A stretch of 64,000 nt of DNA from NCBI RefSeq assembly GCF_001634365.1, contig NZ_CP014578.1:992001-1056000 (forward strand). Direction: 5' to 3'. The notes beneath the pieces were generated by a model. It saw only the letters and a program-made list of their open reading frames with translations. It had not been told where the DNA came from and did not search any database. Every line of letters starts with the position of its first letter. Positions within the stretch are counted from its first letter, which is position 1. Positions 35,191 through 44,872 of this stretch are shown here, piece after piece. The translations under genes and the position numbers were made by a program. This stretch comes from Paraburkholderia phytofirmans OLGA172. GTDB taxonomy: Bacteria > Pseudomonadota > Gammaproteobacteria > Burkholderiales > Burkholderiaceae.

Positions 35191-35655
35191 TTACTCGACC
35201 TCGGCGATCATCTCGATCTCGACGCATGCGCCGAGCGGAATCTGCGCCACGCCGAACGCCGAGCGCGCATGCTTGCCGCGCTCGCCGAACACGTCCGCGA
35301 TCAGTTCGGACGCGCCGTTGGTGACCAGATGCTGCTCGGTGAATTCGAGCGTGGAGTTGACGAGGCTCATCAGCTTGACGATGCGCGTGACGCGATTCAG
35401 ATCGCCCACATGCGCGTGCAGCGTGGCGAGCAGGTCGATCGCGATCGAGCGTGCGGCGGCCTTGCCTTCTTCGGTGGTGAGGGTGGCACCGAGCTTGCCG
35501 GCCCACACCTTGCCGTCCTTCTTGGCGATGTGACCGGACAGGTATACCGTGTTGCCGCTTTGCGCGCTCATCACATAGGCGGCTGCCGGAGCGCCTGCGC
35601 TCGGCAGTTCGATGCCCAGTTCCTTAAGCTTGTCGTACACATTCGTTTGAGCCAT
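35191..35655 (-). CDS. RidA/YjgF-like protein (YjgH type)
   Basis: This 154-residue protein belongs to the Rid superfamily, whose members hydrolyse reactive enamine/imine intermediates released by pyridoxal-phosphate enzymes. Seen are GNTVYLSGHIAK, the loop EEGKAAARSIAIDLLATLHAH and the C-terminal GVAQIPLGACVEIEMIAEV. The active-site Arg of RidA proper (usually RxxxxV near residue 105) is not obvious: the segment reads ARSAFGVAQIPLG, with an Arg present. It lies 55 bases after an aminotransferase gene on the same strand, which fits quenching of that enzyme's by-products. Confidence 0.9.
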   Translation of the reverse strand: MAQTNVYDKLKELGIELPSAGAPAAAYVMSAQSGNTVYLSGHIAKKDGKVWAGKLGATLTTEEGKAAARSIAIDLLATLHAHVGDLNRVTRIVKLMSLVNSTLEFTEQHLVTNGASELIADVFGERGKHARSAFGVAQIPLGACVEIEMIAEVE

Positions 35656-35710
35656 GGTGTGTCCTTGGTCAGTAGTGAAATTCGGTAACCCGGCGAGGTG
35701 GCCGGGTCGC

Positions 35711-36907
35711 TTAGACCTTCGCGCGGATCAGCGCCGCAAGACGCGACACGCCTTCGTCGATCTTGGCCGGCGGCACCGTGACGAACGACAGGCGCAGCGT
35801 GTTGTGCTGGGCTTCGCTCGCGAAGAACGGACCGCCCGGCACGAACGCCACATTTTGCGCGACGGCTTCTTCGAGCAGCTTCATGCTGTCGATCTGTGCG
35901 GGCAGATTCACCCACACGAACATGCCGCCTTCCGGCCGGTTCCAGCTTACGCCTTCGGGCATGTAGCGTGCGAGCGAGGCGAGCATCGCCGCGCATTGAT
36001 CGCGATACAGCTCGCGAATGGTCGGCACGTGCGTGTCGAGGAAGCCGTCCTTGATCACTTCGTACACGATGCGCTGCGTGAAGCTCGGCGTGTGCAGATC
36101 GGTGGCTTGCTTGGCCTGCACGAGCTTGAAGATCAATTCTTCGGGCGCAATGATGTAGCCGACCCGCAGGCCCGGCGCCAGCACCTTCGAGAACGAGCCG
36201 AGATGGACGATGTGATCCGGCGCCATCGACAGCATGGTGGGCAGCGGTTCACCGGCGTAGTCGAGCGCGCCGTAGGGATCGTCTTCGATCACCGGGAACG
36301 GTGCGGTCTTCGCAAACGCGGCCAAGGCGCGGCGGCGCTCGACTGGCAGGCGGCGGCCCGTCGGATTCTGGAAGTTCGGTTGTGCATACAACAGGCGCGC
36401 GCCGGCCGTCAGTTCGGGCGTAAGCGCTTCAGGAATCAGGCCTTGCTCGTCGGTCGGCACCTGCACGTAGCGCGGTTCGTACATCGAGAACGATTGCAGC
36501 GCGCCGAGATAGGTCGGCGTTTCGACCAGCACGGGGCTGTCCGGGCACACCAGCACTTTGCCGAGCAGGTCGAGCGCCTGTTGCGAGCCGGTCGTGATCA
36601 GTACCTGCGAAGGGCGAATCTGTGCGCCGTTCACCGAATAGCGTTGCGCGATCCATTCGCGCAGCGGCAGATAGCCTTCAGTCGCGCTGTATTGCAAGGC
36701 CGCGGCGGGCGCGTCGCGCAAAATGCGGTCGGATGCTTCGCGCATGCGCTCGGCCGGGAAGGTCGCCGGCGAGGGCAGGCCACCCGCGAACGAAATGACT
36801 TCGGGCCGTTCCGTGACCTTCAGGATCTCGCGAATCGCCGAGCTCGTGAGCTTGCGTGCGCGTTCGGACAGTTGCCACGTGGGGGCTTTCAAGTCGCTTT
36901 GGTCCAT
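35711..36907 (-). CDS. PLP-dependent aminotransferase, class I fold (2-aminoadipate/LysN-like)
   Basis: This 398-residue fold-type-I enzyme has ISFAGGLPSPATFP at the N-terminus, LQYSATEGYLPLREWI, the cofactor-ring Asp/Tyr region EDDPYGALDY, the Schiff-base Lys in LGSFSKVLAPGLRVGY, and the carboxylate-binding Arg in NTLRLSFV. This pattern is shared by 2-aminoadipate, kynurenine/alpha-aminoadipate and valine-pyruvate aminotransferases; the exact substrate cannot be fixed by eye. It lies between VOC and RidA genes with short gaps (75 and 55 bases), so probably in one operon. Confidence 0.92.
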   Translation of the reverse strand: MDQSDLKAPTWQLSERARKLTSSAIREILKVTERPEVISFAGGLPSPATFPAERMREASDRILRDAPAAALQYSATEGYLPLREWIAQRYSVNGAQIRPSQVLITTGSQQALDLLGKVLVCPDSPVLVETPTYLGALQSFSMYEPRYVQVPTDEQGLIPEALTPELTAGARLLYAQPNFQNPTGRRLPVERRRALAAFAKTAPFPVIEDDPYGALDYAGEPLPTMLSMAPDHIVHLGSFSKVLAPGLRVGYIIAPEELIFKLVQAKQATDLHTPSFTQRIVYEVIKDGFLDTHVPTIRELYRDQCAAMLASLARYMPEGVSWNRPEGGMFVWVNLPAQIDSMKLLEEAVAQNVAFVPGGPFFASEAQHNTLRLSFVTVPPAKIDEGVSRLAALIRAKV

Positions 36908-36982
36908 GGTCTCCTCTGCTGGTATGTCTGGAACCGGTCAAAACTTCAATTATCGCGCGAGTTGATGACCCGCGCGCGCTGC

Positions 36983-37672
36983 TTATTTAAGGGTCCGTAG
37001 ACCCTCGGGTGTTTCAAACTCGGCGACGAGCGCCGCTGCGCCTTCCGTGGGTTCGAGTGCGATCAGGTGCGCCGCGCCCAGCCAGTGCAATTGCGCGGCA
37101 ATCACGTCGGCTTGCGGATGTGTCGCTTTCAAAGCTTTCAGTGCGATGCCTGTTTCCGGCAACGCCGCCGACGGATGCCGCGGCGTGTCCCACTGGATCA
37201 ACGACGGCAGCACGCCTTCGCCGGCGCCTTGCCATGCGGGGAACGCGCCGTCGTCAGGCACCGAGAGGACCCAGCTGAAATCGCCGCGTGTCATTGGCAC
37301 GATCGGCGCAATGCGCTGTGGATACTGCGTCTGCCACGCCGCGAGCCGCTTCGGGGGGGCGACCCGGGCGACCCAGTGCGACAGGTACGGCCCTTTTTCG
37401 AGCCGCGCGTGCGTCGCCGGGTCGTCGAGGGCGAACAGGCGGGCACGGGGTGCGGCACCCTCCGCGGGTTCCGCGGCCTGCGGGTCGACCGCGATCACCT
37501 CCAGATACACGCCGCCCCACAGGTTCAGCAGGCGATTGTGCGTGCGCATCAGCGGATGCGCGCCGCCGCCGGCCGGTGCGACGCCGAGCGTGTCGGCCAC
37601 GTACTGCGTGCCCTCGTCGAGGGTGCGGGCGGAAATTACGAGGTGATCGAGACGGAGCGAATGGGCAGTCAT
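36983..37672 (-). CDS. VOC-superfamily (glyoxalase-3-like) protein
   Basis: This 229-residue protein opens with LRLDHLVISARTLDEG, the metal-binding His of the vicinal-oxygen-chelate fold. THNRLLNLWGGVYLEVIAV supplies the next strand and an acidic ligand. The length and GGAHPLMRTHN loop match the glyoxalase-like domain PF13468, whose substrates are undefined. It is the first gene of the minus-strand cluster and diverges from the MocR regulator, so it is a likely regulatory target. Confidence 0.88.
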   Translation of the reverse strand: MTAHSLRLDHLVISARTLDEGTQYVADTLGVAPAGGGAHPLMRTHNRLLNLWGGVYLEVIAVDPQAAEPAEGAAPRARLFALDDPATHARLEKGPYLSHWVARVAPPKRLAAWQTQYPQRIAPIVPMTRGDFSWVLSVPDDGAFPAWQGAGEGVLPSLIQWDTPRHPSAALPETGIALKALKATHPQADVIAAQLHWLGAAHLIALEPTEGAAALVAEFETPEGLRTLK

Positions 37673-37862
37673 GGCGGATCAGGAAAGCGGTTTCTGCGGT
37701 AAGCCGGAACGCGCGCCGGATGCGGCAGCAGCGTGGCCGGGGGCGTAAGCATAACCGTTTGCCGGGTCGGCGGGACAGGCGGATGGCGTTTGGGCTGGTC
37801 TGGTCCGAGGTCGCTCGTGTGCAATGCATGCCGCTCGGGCCGCTTCGCCATCTGTTGCTTAT

Positions 37863-37940
37863 CTTGAATGTAGCCTTGAATGTAGCGGTGGCGACCGGCA
37901 CAGTAACGGTACAATCGATTCGATACCGTTCGGTACAGTT
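37863..37940. promoter_or_regulatory. candidate MocR operator region in divergent promoter
   Basis: Two tandem 12-base copies of CTTGAATGTAGC-like sequence (about 37863-37886) are followed by ACGGTACA (37906-37913) and the inverted repeat TACCG-TT-CGGTA (37924-37935), all within 90 bases of the MocR start. MocR/PdxR regulators bind direct repeats plus a dyad in such divergent regions. Confidence 0.5.
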
Positions 37941-37950
37941 GGAGCCCGTT

Positions 37951-39405
37951 ATGTCCGTCCCGCTTGCCCAGATTCCCACCCCGCACGATACGGCCTCGCT
38001 GACGTTGGTCGAGCAGCTCGTCCAGTGGGCGCGCCGCCGCATCGAGGAGCGCGTGTTCCGTCCCGGCATGCGCATGCCGTCGATCCGCAAGCTGGCGCTG
38101 GACAAGGGCGTATCGCGCTTCACCGTGGTCGAGGCGTACGAGCGGCTGGTGGCGCAGGGCTACCTGGAGTCGCGGCGCGGTTCCGGTTTCTATGTGCGCG
38201 AACGATTGGGCTGCGCGCCGACGGCTGAGATCCGCACGATCGCCGCGGCGGCGCCCGCGCCGGCGACGATCGACGTTGTCTGGCTGCTGCGCAATATGCT
38301 GCATACGGGCGCGCGCCCCGAGCGCAGCCCGGGCCTGGGCTACCTGCCGGGACGCTGGCTCGACGGCGATCTGATCACGAACGCGCTGCGCACCCTCGGC
38401 CGGCAAAGCGGTGCGCAGATGCTCGGCATCGGCACGCCGCAGGGCTTTTTGCCGCTGCGCCAGCAATTGCAGACGCGGCTGGAGGAGCTCGAAATCGGCG
38501 CTTCGCCGGATCAGATCGTGATGGTCTCCGGCATTACCCAGGCCATCGACCTGATTTCACGAATTTACGTGAAGCCGGGCGATGCGGTGATCGTCGGCGA
38601 TCCGGCCTGGTTTCAGATGTTCGGGCGCTTCGCGTCGCAAGGCGCGCGGCTAGTCGGCATGCCATACACGCCGGATGGGCCGGACCTCGACGCGCTCGAG
38701 TCGCTGGTGGAGACGTGGCGGCCGAAAATGCTGGTGATCAATTCGGTGTTGCAGAATCCAACCGGCACGTCACTCACGGCCGCGCAGGCGTTCCGCATCC
38801 TGCGTCTCGCTGAGGCCTACGACTTCATCGTCGTCGAAGACGATATTTACGGCGATCTGTGCCCGCCGAGCTATCCCGGCACGCGGCTTGCGAGCCTCGA
38901 CCAGTTGAAGCGCGTGATTTACCTCGGCAGCTTTTCGAAGACGCTGGCGCCCAATCTGCGCGTGGGTTTTATCGCCTGCGCCCCGGAGGTGGCCACGGCC
39001 GTCGCCGATCAGAAAATGCTGGTCGGCATGACGAGTCCCGAATTGAACGAGCGTGTGCTCTACAAGATTCTCACCGAGGGCCACTATCGCCGGCATGTCG
39101 AGCGGCTACGCGCGCGGCTCGACGGCGTGCGCGAAAAATCCGTGCGGATGCTCGAGAAGACCGGCCTGAAGCTGTTCCTGACGCCCACGGCAGGCATGTT
39201 TCTATGGGCCGACACCGGCGTCGATGCGAGCGCGCTCGCGGCCGCGGGCCACGAAGAAGGCTTCCTGCTGACGCCGGGGAGTCTGTTTTCTCCGCAGCAA
39301 TCGCCGACCACCTGGATGCGCTTCAATATCGCCAACTGTGGCGATCCTGAGCTGTCGACATTCCTGTGCCGCTATCTGGACGGCGTCGCGCGGCGCGCCT
39401 CTTGA
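37951..39405 (+). CDS. MocR-type transcriptional regulator (GntR HTH + aminotransferase domain)
   Basis: This 484-residue chimera has a GntR winged helix (about 14-85, with RMPSIRKLALDKGVSRFTVV and YLESRRGSGFYV) joined to a class-I aminotransferase-like domain (about 110-480). The latter has the PLP lysine in LGSFSKTLAPNLRVGF and DIYGDLCPP. MocR proteins sense PLP or an amino-acid adduct and control a divergently transcribed gene, here the VOC-aminotransferase-RidA cluster. I chose the ATG at 37951 because it begins just before the HTH; the longer open frame upstream is out of family. Confidence 0.92.
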   Translation: MSVPLAQIPTPHDTASLTLVEQLVQWARRRIEERVFRPGMRMPSIRKLALDKGVSRFTVVEAYERLVAQGYLESRRGSGFYVRERLGCAPTAEIRTIAAAAPAPATIDVVWLLRNMLHTGARPERSPGLGYLPGRWLDGDLITNALRTLGRQSGAQMLGIGTPQGFLPLRQQLQTRLEELEIGASPDQIVMVSGITQAIDLISRIYVKPGDAVIVGDPAWFQMFGRFASQGARLVGMPYTPDGPDLDALESLVETWRPKMLVINSVLQNPTGTSLTAAQAFRILRLAEAYDFIVVEDDIYGDLCPPSYPGTRLASLDQLKRVIYLGSFSKTLAPNLRVGFIACAPEVATAVADQKMLVGMTSPELNERVLYKILTEGHYRRHVERLRARLDGVREKSVRMLEKTGLKLFLTPTAGMFLWADTGVDASALAAAGHEEGFLLTPGSLFSPQQSPTTWMRFNIANCGDPELSTFLCRYLDGVARRAS

Positions 39406-39545
39406 AACCGCGCCGGGCCGCCCCAATTTAGCGCGCAATATGGCGATCCGGCGACACGGCCTCGGCGGTCCATATGATCCATGTGGCCCGCGGCCGAGCG
39501 CCACGCCAGACTAGAACCCATTCGTAACAGAGAGGAAGTCCGACC

Positions 39546-41444
39546 ATGGCACAAGAAACCATGAGCTTTCAGGCAGAAGTTAAACAACTTCTGCACCTGA
39601 TGATCCATTCGCTGTACAGCAACAAGGAAATTTTTCTGCGCGAGCTGATTTCGAATGCGTCCGACGCGGCCGACAAGCTGCGCTTCGAAGCAATCGAAAA
39701 CAGTGCGCTGTACGAAAACGATCCGAATCTGCGGATTCGCGTGTCGTACGACAAGACCGCGCGTACCGTCACCATCGACGACAACGGCATCGGCATGAGC
39801 CGCGACGAGGCGATCTCGCATCTCGGCACGATCGCGCGTTCGGGCACCAAGGAATTTTTCGGCAAGCTCTCCGGCGACCAGCAGAAAGATGCGGCGCTGA
39901 TCGGCCAGTTCGGCGTGGGCTTTTACTCGGGCTTTATCGTCGCGGACAAGATCACGGTGGAAACGCGCCGCGCCGGTTTGCCGGCCTCGGACGGCGTGCG
40001 CTGGGAAAGCGCGGGCGAGGGCGATTTCGCGGTGGAGCAGATAGAACGCGCCGCGCGCGGCACGACCATCACGCTGCATCTGCGTGCGGACGAAGACGAC
40101 CTGCTGTCGTCGCATCGTCTGAAGTCGATCATCCAGAAGTACTCGGATCACGTCGCGCTGCCCATTCTGATGGCGAAGGAGGAGTGGGACGCTGAAAAGA
40201 GCGAGATGGTCACGAAGGACGAGGAAGAGACCGTCAACCAGGCGAGCGCGCTGTGGACCCGTTCGAAGAACGACATCACCGAAGAACAGTACAAGCAGTT
40301 CTATCAGCACCTCTCGCACGATCATCAGGATCCGCTGACGTGGACGCATAACCGCGTCGAAGGCCGCAGCGAGTACACGCAACTGCTGTATGTGCCTACG
40401 CATGCGCCGTTCGACATGTTCAACCGCGATCATCGCGCCGGCCTGAAGCTGTACGTGAAGCGCGTGTTCATCATGGACGACGCGGAACAACTGCTGCCCG
40501 CGTATCTGCGTTTCGTGAAGGGTGTGGTCGATTCGGCCGATCTGCCGTTGAACGTGTCGCGCGAAATCCTGCAGGAAAGCCGCGACGTGAAGGCGATCCG
40601 CGAAGGCGTGACCAAGCGTTCGCTGTCGATGCTCGAAGAACTGGCCAACGCCGAGAACGATGCCGACCGCGAAAAGTACGCCGGCTTCTGGAAGGAATTC
40701 GGTCAGGTGCTGAAGGAAGGTGTCGGCGAAGACTTCGCCAATCGCGAGCGTATTGCGAAGCTGGTGCGTTTTGCGTCGACCCATACGGAATCGCCGGAGC
40801 AGACCGTGTCGCTCGCCGACTACGTCGCGCGCATGAAGCCCGAGCAAACGAAGATCTATTACGTGACCGCCGACGCCTGGCAGGCCGCGACCCACAGCCC
40901 GCATCTCGAAGTGTTCCGCAAGAAGGGCGTGGAAGTGCTGCTGCTGACCGATCGCGTCGATGAATGGATGCTGTCGTTCCTGAACGAATTCGACGGCAAG
41001 CCGCTGCAAAGCGTCGCGCGCGGCGATCTCGATCTGGGCGCGCTGAACGATGAAGAAAAGCAGGCGCAGGAGAAGGTCGGCGAGGAATTCAAGCCGCTCG
41101 TCGACAAGATGAAAGAAGCGCTGAAGGACAAGGCCAAGGACGTGCGCTTGACGTTCCGCCTGACCGATTCGCCGTCCTGCCTCGTGGCCGACGACGGCGA
41201 AATGAGCGGCTATCTGCAGCGCATGCTGAAGGCCGCGGGCCAGGACGCACCGTCGTTCCATCCGATTCTCGAAGTGAATCCGGAGCATGCGCTGGTGAAG
41301 GGCTTGCATGCGGACAGCGCGAGCTTCGACGACTGGTGCCATCTGCTGTTCGATCAGGCGCTGCTTGCCGAAGGTGGCGCGCTGGAAGATCCGGCCAGCT
41401 TCGTGAAGCGTACCAACGCGTTGTTGTTGGCGCGTGCGGGTTGA
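39546..41444 (+). CDS. htpG: molecular chaperone HtpG (Hsp90)
   Basis: This 632-residue cytoplasmic ATP-dependent chaperone has the complete GHKL ATPase N-domain: [38 protein letters not shown] and GTTITLHL. The middle domain has the catalytic Arg region [13 protein letters not shown], and the C-terminal dimerisation domain is present. The length is standard. AGAGGAAG lies eight or so bases before the ATG, and a strong terminator follows. No heat-shock promoter was identified by eye. Confidence 0.98.
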   Translation: MAQETMSFQAEVKQLLHLMIHSLYSNKEIFLRELISNASDAADKLRFEAIENSALYENDPNLRIRVSYDKTARTVTIDDNGIGMSRDEAISHLGTIARSGTKEFFGKLSGDQQKDAALIGQFGVGFYSGFIVADKITVETRRAGLPASDGVRWESAGEGDFAVEQIERAARGTTITLHLRADEDDLLSSHRLKSIIQKYSDHVALPILMAKEEWDAEKSEMVTKDEEETVNQASALWTRSKNDITEEQYKQFYQHLSHDHQDPLTWTHNRVEGRSEYTQLLYVPTHAPFDMFNRDHRAGLKLYVKRVFIMDDAEQLLPAYLRFVKGVVDSADLPLNVSREILQESRDVKAIREGVTKRSLSMLEELANAENDADREKYAGFWKEFGQVLKEGVGEDFANRERIAKLVRFASTHTESPEQTVSLADYVARMKPEQTKIYYVTADAWQAATHSPHLEVFRKKGVEVLLLTDRVDEWMLSFLNEFDGKPLQSVARGDLDLGALNDEEKQAQEKVGEEFKPLVDKMKEALKDKAKDVRLTFRLTDSPSCLVADDGEMSGYLQRMLKAAGQDAPSFHPILEVNPEHALVKGLHADSASFDDWCHLLFDQALLAEGGALEDPASFVKRTNALLLARAG

Positions 41445-41495
41445 GTTTTCGAGTTTGAATTGAGCCTGGGCCGGCGTCGATTTGACGCTTGTGGT

Positions 41496-41529
41496 TGAAA
41501 AATGCGCTGCTTCGGCAGCGCATTTTTTT
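41496..41529 (+). terminator. htpG terminator
   Basis: AAAAATGCGCTGC-TTCG-GCAGCGCATTTTTTT is a perfect stem with UUCG loop about 50 bases after the htpG stop. It is bidirectional in appearance and shared with the convergent small gene. Confidence 0.92.
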
Positions 41530-41600
41530 GCCCAGTACCTTGTCGCCTGACTGCCCGGAGGAGGTTTTGCGACGGTGCTTAGGTGGGCAATGGCGAGGCC

Positions 41601-41870
41601 TTAGCGCGCGGGCGCTTGACCGTGCAAATGCCGCACTTGCGATAGCACGGACCCTGCGAGTTCCTTTGCCTCCAGGCAGGTGAGGTGATCGGCCAGCACT
41701 TTCGCCGCGAGACTGCCGATCACCGCGCTCGTCTGCTTCGACGTGTGATGCTGCGCGAGCGCCGAACCGGCGAGTTCCTTCTCCAGATACAAGGCGCTCG
41801 GACGCCGTAGGACAACCGCCGCCAGATGGGCAATGCGGTCAGAAGTTTCTTTTGTGTTCGTAGTATTCAA
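41601..41870 (-). CDS. small hypothetical protein (89 aa)
   Basis: This 89-residue soluble protein is helical, with a near-repeat in which ALYLEKELAGSALAQ and LTCLEAKELAGSVLSQ are clearly related, separated by about 38 residues. It therefore looks like an internal duplication of a 40-residue unit. A CAGGAGC site precedes the start. There is no known domain. It is convergent with htpG and divergent from the TPR-glycosyltransferase gene. Confidence 0.65.
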   Translation of the reverse strand: MNTTNTKETSDRIAHLAAVVLRRPSALYLEKELAGSALAQHHTSKQTSAVIGSLAAKVLADHLTCLEAKELAGSVLSQVRHLHGQAPAR

Positions 41871-42141
41871 GCCTTTGCTCCTGTGTGTTGGTTGTCGATC
41901 CGGACGATTTCGTGACCCGCTAGAAGTCGACCGGAAAATAATTATGGTTAACTAATCAAATCTGTTCAACAAAACTAAATCGAGATTGATTTGTGGGATG
42001 CGAAATCGCGCAATTGTCTTATGCTCGTGCGATCGAAATTCGGATGCTTAAAGGATTATTTGCAATCTCTAAGCCATTTATGCACCGAGTCTTATTTCTG
42101 CGATTGTGCGCGTCTGCGTGCGACAACCTCTCTGTATTCTT

Positions 42142-43944
42142 ATGTCCGATTCCATCCTGGTGAAATCCGCCGATCCCGTGTATCTGCTGTGGTCGATCTT
42201 GTGCGAGCAAGGTTTCGACGCCGCCGAGCGACGAGCCCTCGAACTCATTGCAGAGGGTGTCACGCCGCAATTGCGCGCCGACCTGTGCGCGAGCGCAGGG
42301 CGTTTTGAAGCGGCATACCACAGTGCCTCGCAAGCGCAGGCGGCAGAAAGCGGTACGCGTCATGCCCGCGTGGCGCTGTTCGCCGACGCACTGGGCCGTG
42401 CCGACGCTGCGCAGCGCAACAGCGAATTGGCGGTAAACATGCAGCCGTCGGCTGCGACGGTCGAATGGATCGTCTGGCTGATCGACCACTGCAGCGCGCC
42501 TTCGGCGGCGGCGCACATGTTGCGCGCGTATGAGCAGCACACGCCGCAAGACGCCCGGGCGCCTTGGTGGTTGGCGATTGCGCTTGCGGCGTTGCCGGAT
42601 GCGGGCGCGCGAGCCGAGCGTCGCGCGGCGCTGTTGCGGGCCTATGCGCTCGACCCGGCAATCCACCCCGCGTTGCCGCTGCAGCTCGTGCTGGCTTTCC
42701 GGGAGATCCGCGATTGGCTCACCGTTGAACGCGTGTGTCGCGAGGTGCTGGCGCGCCATCCCGCCGATGCCGAAATCGCCTGGCAACTAAGCCATGTGCA
42801 ATGGCAGTGCAACGACCCAGCTGCGGCAGAGGCGACCATGCGCGCTGTCGACGCCGCCGCACCCGGCAATGCCCACGTGCTGGCCGCGATCGGTATGTAT
42901 CTTGCCGAGCAGGCGCGGTTTGCGGATAGCGAAGCGGCGCTGCATGCGGCCCTCGCGCTCGACCCGTCCGTGCCGCAGGCGGCCGTCGATCTGGCCGATC
43001 TGAAGTTGCGGCGCGGTGACTGGCCGAACGCATGGCCGCACTTCGCGGCGCGTCTGACGCGCGACGACCGCGAGCCGAACAACGTCGTGACGGTGATGGA
43101 GCGGCTGTGTCCGCGCTGGCAGGGCGAACCGCTGGCCGGCAAGACCCTGATCGTGCACAGCGAACAGGGCAACGGCGACGATATCCAGATGGTGCGCTTT
43201 GTGCCCGAGTTGGCAGCGCACGTACGTGACGAGGGTGGCCGGCTGGTGCTCGCGGTACGCCGGGCGCTACAGCCGCTGCTCGTGCGCTTTTACGCGGATT
43301 GCGTGTCCATCGAGGACGGGCCCCTCGGCAAGCCGAACTTTGGACTGCCAATGATGAGCGTGCCGTCGATGCTTGGTTTGCAGCCTGAGCAGGTGCGCGG
43401 CGCCGCCTATCTGTCTGCCGATGCAAGCCGCGCGGCCGCATGGCGCGAGCGGATCTGTGCATACAGTGGGGAGCCGGCGCGATTGCATGTCGGCCTCGTT
43501 TGGTCGGGCAGCCCGACGCATCGTCGCGACGCGAAACGGTCGATTCCGCTTGCAGCGCTGGCTCCGGTGCTCGCGTTACCCACGGTGGTGTTCCATCCGC
43601 TGACGCCGGGCCGTCACGCCGACGTGACGGCTTTGAGCGCGCAGGGATATTGCGTTTGCGATCTGACTGCGCACTACCAGGCCGGTTTCGATGACGTGGC
43701 CGCGCACGTGGCCGCGCTCGACGCAGTGGTGACCATCGATAGCGCGCCTTTGCATCTGGGCGGCGCATTGGGGCGTCCCGTGCTGGCCATGCTCGATCAC
43801 GTCTCACACTGGTGTTGGGGCAATGAGGAAGCGCAGCCTTGGTACGACACGGTCGAACTGTTCAGGCAGCCGCAGCCGGGGGTGTGGGAGCCGGTGGTCG
43901 AACGCGTGGCGGCCAGATTGCGGGCGATGCCAGACGCGCGATAG
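42142..43944 (+). CDS. TPR-domain glycosyltransferase (GT9/GT41-like)
   Basis: This 600-residue protein has a long N-terminal array of tetratricopeptide-type helices (about 20-320, ending AVDLADLKLRRGDWPNAW). A glycosyltransferase-like Rossmann domain follows, with GKTLIVHSEQGNGDDIQMVR, VGLVWSGSPTHRRDAKRS and DAVVTIDSAPLHLGGALG. This architecture is found in bacterial protein or surface glycosyltransferases. The acceptor is unknown. The start at ATG 42142 (MSDSILVK) is preferred over a longer frame. It is a single gene, its upstream region is AT-rich for this genome (41930-42110), and its terminator carries an insertion. Confidence 0.85.
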   Translation: MSDSILVKSADPVYLLWSILCEQGFDAAERRALELIAEGVTPQLRADLCASAGRFEAAYHSASQAQAAESGTRHARVALFADALGRADAAQRNSELAVNMQPSAATVEWIVWLIDHCSAPSAAAHMLRAYEQHTPQDARAPWWLAIALAALPDAGARAERRAALLRAYALDPAIHPALPLQLVLAFREIRDWLTVERVCREVLARHPADAEIAWQLSHVQWQCNDPAAAEATMRAVDAAAPGNAHVLAAIGMYLAEQARFADSEAALHAALALDPSVPQAAVDLADLKLRRGDWPNAWPHFAARLTRDDREPNNVVTVMERLCPRWQGEPLAGKTLIVHSEQGNGDDIQMVRFVPELAAHVRDEGGRLVLAVRRALQPLLVRFYADCVSIEDGPLGKPNFGLPMMSVPSMLGLQPEQVRGAAYLSADASRAAAWRERICAYSGEPARLHVGLVWSGSPTHRRDAKRSIPLAALAPVLALPTVVFHPLTPGRHADVTALSAQGYCVCDLTAHYQAGFDDVAAHVAALDAVVTIDSAPLHLGGALGRPVLAMLDHVSHWCWGNEEAQPWYDTVELFRQPQPGVWEPVVERVAARLRAMPDAR

Positions 43945-44018
43945 TCGTTCGCGCGAATGGTGCGCATGGCGTGAATCGCGCGGAAACCGGAAAGCCGCAT
44001 CTATAAGAGCACACACGT

Positions 44019-44106
44019 AAAAAACGCCCGCATGACTGAACTGCACCCCAAGTTGTTGGACGGGTGTCCAACTTTGCGGGGTCAGATCATGACCGCGGGC
44101 GCTTTT
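44019..44106. terminator. terminator whose loop has been split by a small insertion
   Basis: AAAAAACGCCCGC (44019-44031) and GCGGGCGCTTTT (44095-44106) are the two arms of a normal bidirectional terminator between the convergent glycosyltransferase and OmpA-type genes. About 57 bases, an IS-end-like mini-element plus a duplicated CATGAC, now separate them. The arms can still pair around the insert. Confidence 0.65.
44037..44087. mobile_element. 51-bp IS3-like end-to-end remnant
   Basis: It starts TGAACTGCACCCCAAGTTG and ends with TTTGCGGGGTCAGAT, so the two halves form an imperfect inverted repeat resembling the ends of IS3/IS150-type insertion sequences, with no transposase between. CATGAC occurs directly on both sides (44031-44036 and 44088-44093), as a target duplication would. 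Confidence 0.55.
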
Positions 44107-44133
44107 ACGAACCTGGCGTCAGGCGGCGAACGC

Positions 44134-44640
44134 CTACTTCTGTCCCATCAGCGTATCCATCGTTTCGCCGCGCACCACGATCTCGGTGCGTCGGTTTAGC
44201 GCGCGCCCTTCTGCTGTGTCGTTGCCGGCGACGGGGTTGTTGTACGCGTAGCCCTTCGTCCGGATCCGGTCCAGCGCCACGCCGCGCGCCACGAGCGCAT
44301 AACCTACCGCCGTGGCGCGCGCTTCGGAAAGCTGCTGGTTATAGTCGAGCGTGCCGACATTGTCGGTGTAGCCCTCGACCAACACCGGCTTCTTGCTGCG
44401 CTTGAGCAGAACGGCTGAACGATTGATGACTGCCGCCGCATCGCCGCGCACTTCGGATTTGCCGAACTCGAACAGCGCGGCTTCGGGCAGCTTGACCGAG
44501 ACACCGTTGGCAACCGGCGTCACTTCGATGCCGACGGCCTTGTTCAACGATGTTTCTTTATCGCGGCTCAGCGGCGCCGCGCACCCCGCCATCAGCAGGA
44601 CAGACATTGCGCACGCGGTGACGCCCAGAAATGTTCTCAT
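44134..44640 (-). CDS. OmpA-family lipoprotein
   Basis: This 168-residue protein has a lipoprotein signal ending LLMAGCAAP (Cys near residue 20). A short linker leads to a C-terminal OmpA-like peptidoglycan-binding domain with FEFGKSEV, LVEGYTDNVGTLDYNQQLS and GRALNRRTEIVV. It probably anchors the outer membrane to peptidoglycan. I chose the ATG at 44640; the upstream in-frame ATG adds nine charged residues that would weaken the signal peptide. It is a single minus-strand gene. Confidence 0.92.
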   Translation of the reverse strand: MRTFLGVTACAMSVLLMAGCAAPLSRDKETSLNKAVGIEVTPVANGVSVKLPEAALFEFGKSEVRGDAAAVINRSAVLLKRSKKPVLVEGYTDNVGTLDYNQQLSEARATAVGYALVARGVALDRIRTKGYAYNNPVAGNDTAEGRALNRRTEIVVRGETMDTLMGQK

Positions 44641-44872
44641 GTTTTCATTTTCTCTTTCAGAATCCAATCACATGGCACGCCCTTCGATTGCGGGCGAACC
44701 GCCGACTTTGCAATGCCCGGAGGTTGTATCGCGCGTCAGCGGGCAGGGAGAATCAGAACTATCTGAAATCGACATCTGGTTAAAAAGCAGGTCAGCGTCC
44801 GAATGGCTGTCAATGGAACTGCCTGAAGGGAAGACGGGTGTGGGGCTGGCAATCCTCTGACGGCGTCGCCGT

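Noticed and set aside
39372..41342. 656-residue minus-strand ORF opposite htpG
   Set aside because: Antisense shadow of htpG, composition Arg/His/Gln-biased, no domain.
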